Source: Nocardiopsis flavescens
Lineage (GTDB): Bacteria > Actinomycetota > Actinomycetes > Streptosporangiales > Streptosporangiaceae
Reading direction: 5' to 3'
Assembly (NCBI RefSeq): GCF_900141985.1
Contig: NZ_FQZK01000012.1
Coordinates: 1-64,000, forward strand
Length of the DNA stretch: 64,000 nt
Part shown: in pieces, positions 24,319-33,527 of the stretch
Position numbering within the stretch: the first letter of the stretch is position 1
Layout of the letters: each line of letters begins with the position of its first letter
Translations under genes and position numbers: made by a program
The notes under the pieces: model-generated
The model's input: only the letters and a program-made list of their open reading frames with translations
Told to the model about the DNA's origin: nothing
The model's database searches: none

Positions 24319-24513
24319 TCAGTTTCTTATGGCAAGGTATGTGCGAATGCGGTCGGCCAGCTCGGCAAACTCGTCCTCCCCTGGTTCGGGCTCCATAGTC
24401 GAGGGCGTGGCCGGGTGGTCGCTCGGCTCGGCCGGACACGGACGGGGAACTGCGGCGAGGTCGAGGTAGGGGCGCACCAAGGCTCTGGTGATCTGGTCGG
24501 AGTCGGCGTCCAC
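24319..24513 (-). CDS. Small acidic hypothetical protein
   Basis: A 64-codon frame from GTG 24513. It starts VDADSDQITRALVRPYLDLA and ends DEFAELADRIRTYLAIRN, with balanced acidic and hydrophobic residues unlike the Arg/Pro-rich shadow upstream in the same frame. There is no strong ribosome-binding site, so the start is uncertain. No family is recognised. Confidence 0.4.
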   Translation of the reverse strand: MDADSDQITRALVRPYLDLAAVPRPCPAEPSDHPATPSTMEPEPGEDEFAELADRIRTYLAIRN

Positions 24514-24775
24514 TGTTTTGTGCCGGGTGTGGTGGGGGTTCCGGTGTGTACCGGCTCGGGCGGGGAGGGGCGACAGGAACCTCGGCGGGCAGGTCGCCCC
24601 GCGGACGGGCGGCGAGGTCCGGGAGGGCGTCGAACCGGCCGCGGTTCGCCGACGGGGGCGGGAGCGCCCCGGCCACCGCTCTCGTGCCTGGAGGCCCTGT
24701 GGCGGTGACCGGGGGAAACGTCCGGGCGGATGGCTACGCTGAGGCGGAAACCGCGCTCGAACGAAGGAGAAGCAC

Positions 24776-25435
24776 ATGGCCCGCCCCTACGACCCGGGAC
24801 CGAAACAGTTCGTCTTCGGCGCCGGCGACGGTGCCGATGAAGGCCTGCGCGTTTCCGTGGAAGACCCCCAGGAGGCGTACGTCGCGTTCTCCGAGTTCTT
24901 TCACGGCCGGGATTCCGACGCCTACTCCATCGAGGACGAACCGGCCGGCCAAAGCCTGGTGCTCATGCCCGGGCGAGGGCTGATAGCGCGGATCAAGGGG
25001 AAGGAGAACCCCCGGGTCGAATACCTCAAGGTCGACGGGGGCAATCGCTATATGCCGAGCGCCATGCTCTTCTTCGAGAACGGGCACGCCGGCCTCGACC
25101 GCTTCGGCCAGTGGTTCTCTGACCCGGCCGACCTCGACATGCCGCCGGAGGCCCGCGGTGCCGCCCGTGCCGCCGCGATCACGACCGAGGCCGCTGCGGT
25201 CGGGGAAGTCGCCCGGATCTGGGCGGATTCGGGGATCGTGGACCCGAGCGACCGCTACTACGTCTTCTTCGACGCCCATGGCGCCGACGAGGACCGGGCC
25301 GACCGGGCCGTCCTGCTGAAGCTGATCGCCTTCCTGGGCCTCGAACGCGTTGACGCGCCGCCCGGGGCCGCAGACGGCGAAGTCTGGGTGCGCACCGAAG
25401 AGCGCCTCGACGCCGAATTCGCGCGGTGGGCCTGA
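24776..25435 (+). CDS. Hypothetical protein
   Basis: A 219-residue soluble acidic protein with AAGGAG seven bases before its ATG. No family is recognised. Visible features are an N-terminal beta-rich part (about 10-110: KQFVFGAGDG, SLVLMPGRGLIARIKGK, NRYMPSAMLFFENGH) and a C-terminal helical part rich in Ala and acidic residues. No signal peptide or membrane segment. It appears monocistronic. Confidence 0.82.
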   Translation: MARPYDPGPKQFVFGAGDGADEGLRVSVEDPQEAYVAFSEFFHGRDSDAYSIEDEPAGQSLVLMPGRGLIARIKGKENPRVEYLKVDGGNRYMPSAMLFFENGHAGLDRFGQWFSDPADLDMPPEARGAARAAAITTEAAAVGEVARIWADSGIVDPSDRYYVFFDAHGADEDRADRAVLLKLIAFLGLERVDAPPGAADGEVWVRTEERLDAEFARWA

Positions 25436-25740
25436 ACAGGCGTTGCGAGGGTGCCCGCCATACCGTTGCTGCACCCGCCGCGGGTGCGGGGCGAGGTGCG
25501 GACCGGACCCCCACGGTCTCTTCGCGTGCGGGGGAGACGGGACCACGCGGTGGCCGGAGCCTGTGCGGTCGACCGTGCCGGTGCGGTGGACGCGGGGCGT
25601 CTTCGAGGTGTGCCGGAGAGTGGACTCCCGGCCCGGCCGTGCCCGCCTGCGCGGATCCGCCGGGGGCCGCACGTCGGAGAAGGCCCCCGGCCCGGGCCCT
25701 TCCCCGCCGGATGGTCGGACCGCGCCCGTACCGTGGCGCC
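25436..25740. other. Intergenic region, no feature recognised
   Basis: About 300 bases between the hypothetical gene and the GNAT gene. Open frames here are compositional shadow; no clear hairpin or promoter. Confidence 0.35.
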
Positions 25741-26265
25741 ATGACACCGACCCCTGCGCCCCGCGTGCTCCTCGAACCCTGGTCCGAAGGCGACCTCGAC
25801 CTGCTCCGCAGGGCGAACACCCCCGAGATGACCGCGCACCTGGGTGGTCCGGAGACCGAGGAGCAGCTGGCCGACCGGCACCGGCGCTACCTCGACCCCG
25901 GCGCCAACGGGACCATGTTCCGGGTCGTGCCGCAGCCCGGGGGTCCCGCCGTGGGATCGACCGGCTTCTGGGACCATGCGTGGGGCGGCGAGCCGGCCTA
26001 CGAGACGGGCTACGCGATCCTGCCGGAGTTCCAGGGACGCGGCCTGGCGGTCGCCGCGACCCTGGCGGTCGTCGACCGGGCGAGAGCCGAGGGCGGACAC
26101 CGCGCGCTGTACGCCTTCCCCTCCGTCCACCACCGCGCGTCGAATGCGGTCTGCCGCAAATCCGGCTTCTCGCTCGTCGAGGAGTGCGAGTTCGAGTACC
26201 CCAAGGGGCACTTCATCCGCTCGAACGTGTGGCGGATGGACCTCTCTGCGCTCGATGGCCGGTAA
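25741..26265 (+). CDS. GNAT-family N-acetyltransferase
   Basis: A 174-residue GNAT protein of the RimJ/RimL-like group. The acetyl-CoA binding segment is visible in EFQGRGLAVAATLAVV (residues about 96-111, R/Q-x-x-G-x-A type), preceded by strand GYAILP and followed by ALYAFPSVHHRASNAVCRKSGF, where the SN..V..K.GF signature is typical. The substrate is unknown. ATG 25741 was chosen because upstream in-frame sequence is low-complexity shadow. Confidence 0.9.
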   Translation: MTPTPAPRVLLEPWSEGDLDLLRRANTPEMTAHLGGPETEEQLADRHRRYLDPGANGTMFRVVPQPGGPAVGSTGFWDHAWGGEPAYETGYAILPEFQGRGLAVAATLAVVDRARAEGGHRALYAFPSVHHRASNAVCRKSGFSLVEECEFEYPKGHFIRSNVWRMDLSALDGR

Positions 26266-26413
26266 TCGACCTTTTGTCGGATGCGCTGCCGACCCTTTTC
26301 GGGTGTGCCTGAAAGTCGCCTCAGGGGAATGTGTCTTTTTGGATATATCGGCTGCTGACCTGCGGTGATAATTTTCTCCTCATCCAGTCGGGCGACTGAA
26401 ATGAGGGAAAGAA

Positions 26414-28714
26414 ATGGGTGGGTACAAAAAGTACTCTGCGTGGGCGACCGAGAACAAAGAGTGGGTCGCCGTGCTGGACGGGCTCAAGGAATCCCCGTAC
26501 GGCTTTTCTTTCACCGAGAAGGTTCAGGAGCCACAGCTTCACCAGGCCTATACTAAGGCCCCCGCTCCGGCCGCCCGGTACCTCTTCGAAACCCGCCACA
26601 AGGAGTTCGCCGAGGACCGGGCGTGGTACCGGGACGCGTACCCGGAGAAGTGGGGTGCCTACCAGAAGGGCTTCGCGGCCTACCTCGACATCGGGAGGAC
26701 CTTCCTCGCGGAGGTCACCTCGCCCGGGACCGCCCTCGCGGACAAGCACGGGCTCCTGGCCGCCGACCGCGGGAACCGCTTCCTCCTGCACAACGCGGCG
26801 GTGCTCTGGCTCGAACACCACCAGGGCGCCGACCTCGGGGACTCCCAGGACTACGAGGAGGTGCTCAAGGTCCTCTGGCTCCGCTCCCTCGTGAACCCGC
26901 GGCAGGCCCCGGGCGATCCCCTGCCCGCCCTCACCGCCCGCGAGAGCGCCCTCTACACCCACCTCTTGGGGCGCGACCCCGGCATCCTGTTCGCCCGGGA
27001 CCACGGGGACCTCTTCCCCGCCTGGAACGACGGTCGCCTGCCCGGGGTGCGCCGTGCCGCGCACGTGACCCTGGGCAAGGTGCTCCTGTGGGACGGCCGG
27101 GCCGTCCCGGACGGCGTCCAGGCCCACCCCGGCTCCTGGGGCCTGTTCCTGGTCTCGCCGCTGCACAACGGCGACCGGGGGTTCTACACCCCCGAGCCCG
27201 GCGGCCGGGACGACGCCTGGGTCCGGCACCTGTCCGGCGGCCTGGGGATGGCGGACGGCCTCTTCCGGCACCGCCCGGACGGCTTCCAGGCCTATGAGGT
27301 GGTCCCCCGCCCCTACGGCGACCGCACCTACGTCTCCCCGGGCATCTACCTGCACCGCTCCAAGGCGCACGGCCGCGACGACTTCCTCACCCTCGTTCCG
27401 GCCCCTGGGGAACCCGCGGACACGCCCCTCGTGTTCTGCACCAAGGGCGTCGGCTGCGACCCGGCCCTCATCGGTGCGAGCATCAAGGAGCACCTGTTCG
27501 TGGGCGCGTTCCAGAAGAGGTTCACGGCGGGACCCACCGCCGAGGGCCTGTTCCCCTTCACCTACCCGCCCCAGGGGGACTCCGACAACGAGAACGCCGG
27601 GAGCTGGCGCAACATCGGCTTCGGGTCCGCCTACGAGGGCGACGAGGCCGCCGCCACCGACTTCGCGAACTTCAACACCCTGCACGGCTGGGCGCGGGAG
27701 AGCGCGTGGCTCCGCGAGGACAACGGGTTCGTCGCCGCGCTGGCCTGCGTGGAGATCAGCTCCCTGGAGCGCAACCGGGTGCGGATGCCCGACCTCCTGT
27801 GGGCCGTCGACGGCCGTGCCGTCGGCTACCCGGCCCAGGTGGTGACGGCCTCACCGGTGGAGACGAGCCTGCGGTTCAGCAAGGACGGCGGCAAGCAGGA
27901 CTACGACCTGGGCCACCTCCGGTTGGACGTGGCCGAACTCAGCCGCTGCTACCGCACGGACTCCCTGCCCGCGTCCGTCCGGGACGCCGTCCGGAAGGAG
28001 GCCGCCGCACTCGCCGCGCACATCGTCGAGCGTTACGACTCCCCGTACGCCGGGACGACGGTGCGCGAGATCGGCCGGTACGGGTCGGTGGGGGAGGTGG
28101 CCGCGCGCGTCGCGTTCCTGGAGGAGCGCACCCTCCTGGCGTTCGCGGTCATCCGCCGCGCGTTCGCGAGCTGGAAGGTCTTCCTCGACCACGGGTGGGC
28201 CAGCGACTCCTACACGGGGTCCTTCTCCGGGCGCAACTTCAACTCCGGTCCACGCGACTCCAACGAGTGGGGACCGTTGGACCGCCCCTCCGAGCGCCAG
28301 GAGCACACCGGCCCCGCCGGGGACGGCCCCCTCTGCCTGGACGTGGACATCAGCAACCTCGCCCAGCTGCTCTGCCCCAAGGGGGACCTGTACAAGGTCC
28401 TCGGCCTGCTGAACGAGGGAGCCGAGCTGTCGCCCGAGACGTCGGAGGGGTTCTACGAGGACGCCTCCTTCTACGAGGCCGCGTACATGGCCACGGACGG
28501 GGTGCTCTCCCGGACCGCCAGGAGCGTCGCCGGGCTGTGCGGCTCCGCGATGCGGGAGAAGATCCGTAAGGAGTCCCTGGTGGGCGACCCCGCCGCCTTC
28601 CTCTCCGCCGAGCGGATCGCCGGGATCACTACGGAGCACTTCACCAAGGGCGTCAAGGACAGGAAGGGGCAGGACCCCCTGCTCGCGGACCTGCTCCCCT
28701 GGTGGGGGGCCTAG
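26414..28714 (+). CDS. Large hypothetical protein, 766 aa, no recognised domain
   Basis: A single long ORF with GAGGGAAAG before the ATG and a strong terminator after it. The protein is soluble-looking, rich in Trp, Tyr, Phe and His, with no signal peptide, P-loop, coiled coil or repeat that I can recognise. Segments that may be landmarks are TLGKVLLWDGRAVPDG (about 217-232), LVFCTKGVGCDPALIGASIKE (about 340-360) and RAFASWKVFLDHGWASDSYTG (about 581-601). The promoter region is AT-richer than the flanks. Function unknown. Confidence 0.88.
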   Translation: MGGYKKYSAWATENKEWVAVLDGLKESPYGFSFTEKVQEPQLHQAYTKAPAPAARYLFETRHKEFAEDRAWYRDAYPEKWGAYQKGFAAYLDIGRTFLAEVTSPGTALADKHGLLAADRGNRFLLHNAAVLWLEHHQGADLGDSQDYEEVLKVLWLRSLVNPRQAPGDPLPALTARESALYTHLLGRDPGILFARDHGDLFPAWNDGRLPGVRRAAHVTLGKVLLWDGRAVPDGVQAHPGSWGLFLVSPLHNGDRGFYTPEPGGRDDAWVRHLSGGLGMADGLFRHRPDGFQAYEVVPRPYGDRTYVSPGIYLHRSKAHGRDDFLTLVPAPGEPADTPLVFCTKGVGCDPALIGASIKEHLFVGAFQKRFTAGPTAEGLFPFTYPPQGDSDNENAGSWRNIGFGSAYEGDEAAATDFANFNTLHGWARESAWLREDNGFVAALACVEISSLERNRVRMPDLLWAVDGRAVGYPAQVVTASPVETSLRFSKDGGKQDYDLGHLRLDVAELSRCYRTDSLPASVRDAVRKEAAALAAHIVERYDSPYAGTTVREIGRYGSVGEVAARVAFLEERTLLAFAVIRRAFASWKVFLDHGWASDSYTGSFSGRNFNSGPRDSNEWGPLDRPSERQEHTGPAGDGPLCLDVDISNLAQLLCPKGDLYKVLGLLNEGAELSPETSEGFYEDASFYEAAYMATDGVLSRTARSVAGLCGSAMREKIRKESLVGDPAAFLSAERIAGITTEHFTKGVKDRKGQDPLLADLLPWWGA

Positions 28715-28740
28715 GACCCCGCCGCGCCCGGTCGGGGATC

Positions 28741-28784
28741 CGGTGCCCGGCGGCCCTTCCGCCGGGAGGGGGCGCCGGGCACCG
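28741..28784 (+). terminator. Hairpin downstream of the 766-aa protein gene
   Basis: CGGTGCCCGGCG (28741-28752) pairs perfectly with CGCCGGGCACCG (28773-28784) around a 20-base loop, 27 bases after the stop codon. There is no U-tract. Confidence 0.65.
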
Positions 28785-28886
28785 CGGCCGGGCCGGTCAG
28801 CGTCCCGGAGCGGATGTCCGTGCCGGGGCGCCCGCCGGGGCCGGCGTGCCCGCGCCTCCACCTCCGGCGTCCCGGCCGGTGCGGGG

Positions 28887-29684
28887 CTACGCGTCGTCCC
28901 GGGGCGTGTAGAGCATGATCCAGTGGTCCCGCTCCGGGTCGTGGAGCACCTCGATCTCGAAGCGGGCCCAGCCCCGGGTGGGGTGGCGCATCTCCTTGAG
29001 CGCGGACTTCGAGGCGCCGACCTCCCCGTGCTCCCAGTGGTCGCGAAAACTCCGGCTGTTCTCGGTCAGCTCGGCGAGCAGGGCGCGGAGGTAGGCGTCC
29101 CCGGGGTACCGGCTGAGCGCGACGCGCAGCTCCGAGGCCGCGACCCGCAGGAACCGGTCCGCGCCCTCTTCGCCGAGCAGGCGCGGCAGCACGTCCGTCG
29201 TGAAGGCCTGGTAGGCGATGTTGCGCTCGAACGGGCCGTCGCCGGTCAGGTGCCCGAGCAGTTCCTCGGCGGGCCTGTTGCGGGCGAGGAGGTCGAGCCG
29301 CCCGTCGTGCACGGTGACCGGCATCGTGTCGTCCAGGCCCCGCAGCAGGCGCAGCAGGCCGGGCCGGATGACGGAGGCGGGGGAGGCCGGTTCCGGCGGC
29401 TGTTCGCCGCCCAGCCGGAAGAGGTGGTCGCGCTCGGCGTCCGAGAGCCCGAACGCGCGGGCCAGCGCGGCGAGGATCTCGCGCGAGGGCCGCGGGGCCC
29501 TCCCCTGTTCGAGGCGCGTGTAGTACTCCACGGAGATCCCCGCGATGTCGGACACCTCCTGGCGGCGCAGCCCCGGGACCCGCCGACGGGACGCCCGCAC
29601 ACCTCCCCGGGTGTCCGGAGGGCTCATCGCGGCCCTGCGCCGCTTCAGGTACTCCCCGAACTCGGTCCGATCGCTGCTCGACAT
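28887..29684 (-). CDS. XRE-family regulator with MmyB-like ligand-binding domain
   Basis: A 265-residue regulator with an N-terminal helix-turn-helix (about residues 8-85: FGEYLKRRRAAMSP, LRRQEVSDIAGISVEYYTRLEQG) and a C-terminal MmyB-type PAS-like domain (about 105-262, NRPAEELLGHL, WARFEIEVLHDPERDHWIMLYTP). The family binds small hydrophobic ligands and usually controls a divergent gene. ATG 29684 was chosen over 29831 because the HTH then begins at the usual position. The divergent neighbours at 29843 and 30257 are candidate targets. Confidence 0.93.
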   Translation of the reverse strand: MSSSDRTEFGEYLKRRRAAMSPPDTRGGVRASRRRVPGLRRQEVSDIAGISVEYYTRLEQGRAPRPSREILAALARAFGLSDAERDHLFRLGGEQPPEPASPASVIRPGLLRLLRGLDDTMPVTVHDGRLDLLARNRPAEELLGHLTGDGPFERNIAYQAFTTDVLPRLLGEEGADRFLRVAASELRVALSRYPGDAYLRALLAELTENSRSFRDHWEHGEVGASKSALKEMRHPTRGWARFEIEVLHDPERDHWIMLYTPRDDA

Positions 29685-29842
29685 GCCCCCATTCTCCCCG
29701 CCGCCGCGCCCTGCACCGGGCGGCGGGCAGCCTGGCCCTGCCGGTACCAGGCTCGGCGCGGTCTTCTTCCCACGCCCGGCGCCCCGGATCATCGAGGCCG
29801 TACCCGGTTCGCCGGGACCGCCAACGGCCAAGAGGAGACGGC

Positions 29843-30178
29843 ATGACCAGCACAGCGTGGACCTTCTCGATCCCGGAGAACCGCGTCCGGGAGTTCGAGG
29901 ACCTCCTCGCCGACCTGAACAGGGACCACATCCCCGGCCTCGCGGCCCGGGCCCGGGAGATCGGCTACCACCGGGAGCGGATCTGGCTCCAGCCCAACGA
30001 CGACGGCAGCGCCGAACTCATCGTCTACCTCGAATTCGACGAGGGCGTCGGCGTGGCCGACTTCTCCGAGCGGCTCCTGGCCTACGAGTCCGAGTTCACC
30101 CGCTGGTGGACGCCCCGGTTCGGGTCCTTCGGCCTTCCCCGGTCTGTCGGCGAGCCCCTGCTGTCGTGGGACGCCTGA
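29843..30178 (+). CDS. Small hypothetical protein (possible ferredoxin-like fold)
   Basis: A 111-residue soluble protein, AGAGGAGACGGC before the ATG. The pattern VREFEDLLADLNRDHIPGLAARAREIGYHRERIWLQ and then AELIVYLEF suggests an alpha/beta ferredoxin-like fold of an uncharacterised family. Likely in one transcript with the downstream NTF2-like gene, divergent from the MmyB-like regulator. Confidence 0.8.
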   Translation: MTSTAWTFSIPENRVREFEDLLADLNRDHIPGLAARAREIGYHRERIWLQPNDDGSAELIVYLEFDEGVGVADFSERLLAYESEFTRWWTPRFGSFGLPRSVGEPLLSWDA

Positions 30179-30190
30179 GTACCGCGTCCG

Positions 30191-30243
30191 CACCCGCAGA
30201 ACACCCCGCACCCGAGAACACCCCGCACCCGCAGCACACCACG
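30191..30243. repeat. Three-unit short tandem repeat between two genes
   Basis: Units CACCCGCAGAACACCCCG (30191-30208), CACCCGAGAACACCCCG (30209-30225) and CACCCGCAGCACACCACG (30226-30243) lie between coupled genes, immediately before the ribosome-binding site of the next one. Confidence 0.7.
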
Positions 30244-30256
30244 AGAGGACACCGTC

Positions 30257-30817
30257 ATGAACGACCAGAAGCCCGCCCCCGCCGCCCACACCGAACTCGG
30301 CGTCGCCCAGGAGTTCATCCGCGCCGTCGAGGCGAAGGACATCGAAGCCGTGTCCCGGACCCTGGCCGACGACGCCCGTCAGCTCTTCATGCACGTCGGC
30401 ACGGCCGCCACCACCCCCGAGGGCGTCGCGGACGTCATCGCGGGCCGCAGGCGGGGCATCTGCGTCGCCGACGTCAAGGGCAAGGACGAGGTGCTCGCCT
30501 ACACGGGGGCGCTGTTCGTCAAGTTCGATCCGCTGCGGTGGCGCGGCCAGGAGTGGCGCCTCTCCCCGGACGGCCGCGAGCTCTACTTCTACGGCGTCGG
30601 CGACATGGTCGTCGCCCGTACCGGCCAGCCCTACCGCAACACCTACGTGACGCGGTTCGACGTCGAGGACGGCCGGATCGTCCTCATGGCCGAGTACGGG
30701 AACGCGCTCATGTACGCCGGCCTGGGGGTCCGCCCGAACGGGGCCGAGTTCCGGTCCCTGCTCCGCGCGGTCGGGCGCATGTTCTCGCCGCGGCTCTCCG
30801 CCCGGTCGGGCCGGTGA
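30257..30817 (+). CDS. SnoaL/NTF2-like fold protein
   Basis: A 186-residue protein of the SnoaL/NTF2-like alpha+beta barrel group. The usual opening helix (AQEFIRAVEAKDIEAVSRTLADDA, about 16-39), central strands and closing GQPYRNTYVTRFDVEDGRIVLMAEY (about 122-146) are seen. Members are isomerases, cyclases or ligand-binding proteins; the activity here is not predictable. The stop codon lies at the left arm of a large terminator hairpin. Confidence 0.85.
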   Translation: MNDQKPAPAAHTELGVAQEFIRAVEAKDIEAVSRTLADDARQLFMHVGTAATTPEGVADVIAGRRRGICVADVKGKDEVLAYTGALFVKFDPLRWRGQEWRLSPDGRELYFYGVGDMVVARTGQPYRNTYVTRFDVEDGRIVLMAEYGNALMYAGLGVRPNGAEFRSLLRAVGRMFSPRLSARSGR

Positions 30818-30858
30818 CTCCCGCCCCTGGCCCGACCGGGCCGGGGGCGGGAGTCACC
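30813..30858. terminator. Bidirectional terminator
   Basis: GGTGACTCCCGCCCC (30813-30827) pairs perfectly with its complement at 30844-30858, with an inner GGCCC/GGGCC stem. It lies exactly between convergent genes ending at 30817 and 30860. Confidence 0.85.
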
Positions 30859-30859
30859 G

Positions 30860-32083
30860 TCAGGCGCGGGGGCCAGCCTGCGGCCCGGCCGGTTCGAGGG
30901 GGCGTTTCGGGGGCCCGTAGGTCAGGCGCCGGAGCAGGGCCTCGGCCGGTCCGCGCCGCCCCGTGCGGCCCAGGAGGCCGGCGATGACGACGGTGACCGC
31001 CCAGGTGGCGGCGGAGACCCCGGCCGCCGCCGCGGCGCCCAGCTGGCCGCCCAGGTTCAGCAGCGACGGCTCGGTGGCCACCAGCCACACCGGCGACTGG
31101 GCGATGTAGAAGGTCATCGACCGGCGCCCGCACGCCACCAGCGCGTTCGTCACCGGGCCGCGCCGGTCGCCGATGCGGGTGGCCACGAGCGCGATGGCCG
31201 CCGCGAAGGCGAGCCCGCCCGCGATGCCGGTCGCGGAGAACACCGCCCCGGCGAGGGCGTCCGCCCCGGCGGTGCCGGGGGTCCACACGCCCGCGGCCTG
31301 GAGGGCGACGGGCTGCGCCCCCAGCACCGACACCGGGAACCCGATCAGGACCACCCGGCGCAGCAGCGGCCGGTAGAGGTCGGGCTGTTCGAGGATCCGC
31401 GCCTGGCCGGCCCAGATGCCGATCAGGGCCGAGGGCGCCACCGACAGGGCGGCGACCGGCAGCAGCGGGAGCGCCATGGCCCGCAGCAGCGCGCTGTCCA
31501 GGAGGGTGGGCCCCACCGCCAGGGAGGAGCCCATCCCGGCGGCGATCTGGAGCAGCACGGAGAGCACGACGCCGACCGCCAGGGTGACCGCGGCGATCGT
31601 CCACAGCCGGCGGCCGGACCAGGCCACCGCCCCGGCGAGCAGCAGGGAGAACATGCCGTAGGCGCCGATCACGTCCCCGCCGTAGAGCAGGACGACGTGG
31701 GCGGCGCCGAACACGACCAGCCAGGCCCCGCGCCGGCGGATCAGCCGCCGCGCCGCCGCCGGGTCCCCGCCGGGACCGGAACGGCGCCGGGTCATCTGCA
31801 CGAGGCCGTAGCCGAACAGCAGCCCGAACAGCGGGGCGGAGCGCGCGTCGACGAACGACGTCAGCAGCCACTGGACGGCGACGTCCAGCGCGGTGCCGCC
31901 CGCGGGCTCGGTGAACGCGTTGCCGCCGGCGTGCAGCATCCGGGAGTGGGCCAGGGCGATGAGCAGCAGCATCATCCCCCGCGCCAGGTCCGGGGCCAGC
32001 AGGCGCTCCGCGGCGGGTGTCGGTGCGGCCTGTCCGCCCGCGGGTCGAGGGGGCGTGGACGCGTCTTCACGGGAACCGGGCAT
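30860..32083 (-). CDS. DUF418-family membrane protein
   Basis: A 407-residue polytopic membrane protein with about ten hydrophobic helices. DUF418 signatures are present: LAPDLARGMMLLLIALAHS near 28-46, SAPLFGLLFGYG and the C-terminal CGRRSMTFYIAQSPVW. The family is related to acyltransferase-like membrane proteins and is of unknown function. ATG 32083 (MPGSRED) was chosen because the upstream extension is Arg/Pro-rich shadow. The upstream region contains a CCGACGAAAGTCG motif at 32142-32154. Confidence 0.9.
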   Translation of the reverse strand: MPGSREDASTPPRPAGGQAAPTPAAERLLAPDLARGMMLLLIALAHSRMLHAGGNAFTEPAGGTALDVAVQWLLTSFVDARSAPLFGLLFGYGLVQMTRRRSGPGGDPAAARRLIRRRGAWLVVFGAAHVVLLYGGDVIGAYGMFSLLLAGAVAWSGRRLWTIAAVTLAVGVVLSVLLQIAAGMGSSLAVGPTLLDSALLRAMALPLLPVAALSVAPSALIGIWAGQARILEQPDLYRPLLRRVVLIGFPVSVLGAQPVALQAAGVWTPGTAGADALAGAVFSATGIAGGLAFAAAIALVATRIGDRRGPVTNALVACGRRSMTFYIAQSPVWLVATEPSLLNLGGQLGAAAAAGVSAATWAVTVVIAGLLGRTGRRGPAEALLRRLTYGPPKRPLEPAGPQAGPRA

Positions 32084-32455
32084 GAACGCGACGCTAGTGA
32101 GTCCGATCGGCGGCGCGCATCGGACGGGCGTTCCGGGTCTGCCGACGAAAGTCGCAGCTCCGGGGTCCATCGGTCGCCCCCGCCCCGTGTGCGGCACCGC
32201 GCCGCGTCCGGCGGCCGGGGACTCCTGTGGTCGGGACCGCTCCGCCCCGGGGAGCCGCACGACCCGTGGACGCGGGCCGGGGCCACGCGGCGGCGGGCGG
32301 GCCCGCCTCCCGGGAGGGCGTGTGCGCCGCTGCCGGATCGGCGTGCGGGGCGCCCGGAGAGGGAGCGGGCCACGGGGGCCGGGGCTGTCGGACACGGCGC
32401 GGCCCCCGCACGCCCCCGTAACGCCCAGGGGCCGCCGCGGATTCGGGCCGGACGA
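32084..32455. other. Intergenic region upstream of DUF418 gene
   Basis: About 370 bases without a credible gene. The 13-base element CCGACGAAAGTCG (32142-32154), also seen at 46866, is 59 bases from the DUF418 start and may be a regulator site. Confidence 0.45.
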
Positions 32456-32487
32456 GCCCCCGGACCGGACGCGTCCGGCCCGGGGGC
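32456..32487 (-). terminator. Hairpin terminator of the sigma/CU044_5270 operon
   Basis: GCCCCCGG (32456-32463) pairs with CCGGGGGC (32480-32487) around an inner perfect CCGGACG/CGTCCGG stem, 15 bases past the CU044_5270-type stop. Confidence 0.75.
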
Positions 32488-32501
32488 GCTCAAAGCGGCG
32501 G

Positions 32502-33527
32502 TCAGCCCGCGGGGATCTCGCCGATCTCATCGGCGATACCCGAGTCCGTGACCGCGGAGGTGGACAGGACCATGCCCACCTCGTAGCCTTCATCGCCCTT
32601 GTCCTCGGCCACGACGGTGCGGGAGCCCAGGAACCGGTCGGTGTCCTCGTCGAAGATCCACTCCGAGCGCAGGCCGGAGCGCTCGTCCAGGTGGGTGACC
32701 GCCACCCCCTCGCGTCCGGCGGCGTCGACGGCGCTGTCCACCAGCTGCACGTCGGGGATGAGCGCGACCGCCCGGTAGACGGCCGAGGTCAGCTCCGGAG
32801 AGGGGCGCGACTCCACCAGCAGCGATCCGAGCTGGTCGAAGGCCTGCTGGTCCGGGCTGTTGCCCATGCCCTCGGTGGCCTCGTAGACGAGGGCCAGCAG
32901 CTCCTCGGGGTCGGTGGTCAGGGTCCGCAGGAACTCGTCCGAGGGGTAGAGGATGCCCACCTCGACATCGGTGTTGTCGATGAAGCTCCCCTCCGGGGAG
33001 CTGTCGTCCGTGTACCAGGCCTCCTCGCCGTCGGGGGAGGTCCAAGACCGGCGGGTGCCGGGCCCGTGGGGGCGCATCTCGATTTCGCCGTCCTCGTAGG
33101 TGGGGACGATCCCCGCGGTCACGGTCTCGGTGTACACGTACTGGTCCGGCGCGGGGTGTTCGTCGGAGGCCTCGGCCGCGGCCAGGGAGATCTCGGTCAG
33201 GAACGGGGCGGCGTCCGTCGACGTGACGGTGCCGATGGCCGTGGTCAGGCCGGCGTCCGCGGGGGTGCCGCCGGTGTCGGGGCCGGTGAGCAGGAGGGCC
33301 CCAGCGGACAGTGCGCCGACGGTCGCCAGGGCGGCCGGGACGACGAAGGCGGGGCGGCGCAGCAGCGGACGGCGGGCCGGAGAGGGGGAGGTGTCGTGGA
33401 TGCGGGCCATCAAACGCTCCTTGTGGTGCTGGCGGCGGCCCTCGGGGAGGTCGTGTTCCACGGTGGCCAGGAGGCGTTCCGCCTGGGTCCACGCGACCGG
33501 TCGGCGGTCGTGTGCGTCCGTGTTCAT
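32502..33527 (-). CDS. CU044_5270-family membrane-anchored protein
   Basis: A 341-residue protein with a short cytoplasmic N-terminal part (1-55, with a WTQAERLLATVEHDLPEGRR helix), one membrane segment (about 60-82) and a large extracytoplasmic domain. This architecture is that of the actinobacterial CU044_5270 family, regularly encoded after ECF sigma factors, where an anti-sigma-like role is suspected but unproven. ATG 33527 overlaps the sigma stop (ATGA); the TTG three bases upstream is less likely. Confidence 0.88.
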   Translation of the reverse strand: MNTDAHDRRPVAWTQAERLLATVEHDLPEGRRQHHKERLMARIHDTSPSPARRPLLRRPAFVVPAALATVGALSAGALLLTGPDTGGTPADAGLTTAIGTVTSTDAAPFLTEISLAAAEASDEHPAPDQYVYTETVTAGIVPTYEDGEIEMRPHGPGTRRSWTSPDGEEAWYTDDSSPEGSFIDNTDVEVGILYPSDEFLRTLTTDPEELLALVYEATEGMGNSPDQQAFDQLGSLLVESRPSPELTSAVYRAVALIPDVQLVDSAVDAAGREGVAVTHLDERSGLRSEWIFDEDTDRFLGSRTVVAEDKGDEGYEVGMVLSTSAVTDSGIADEIGEIPAG

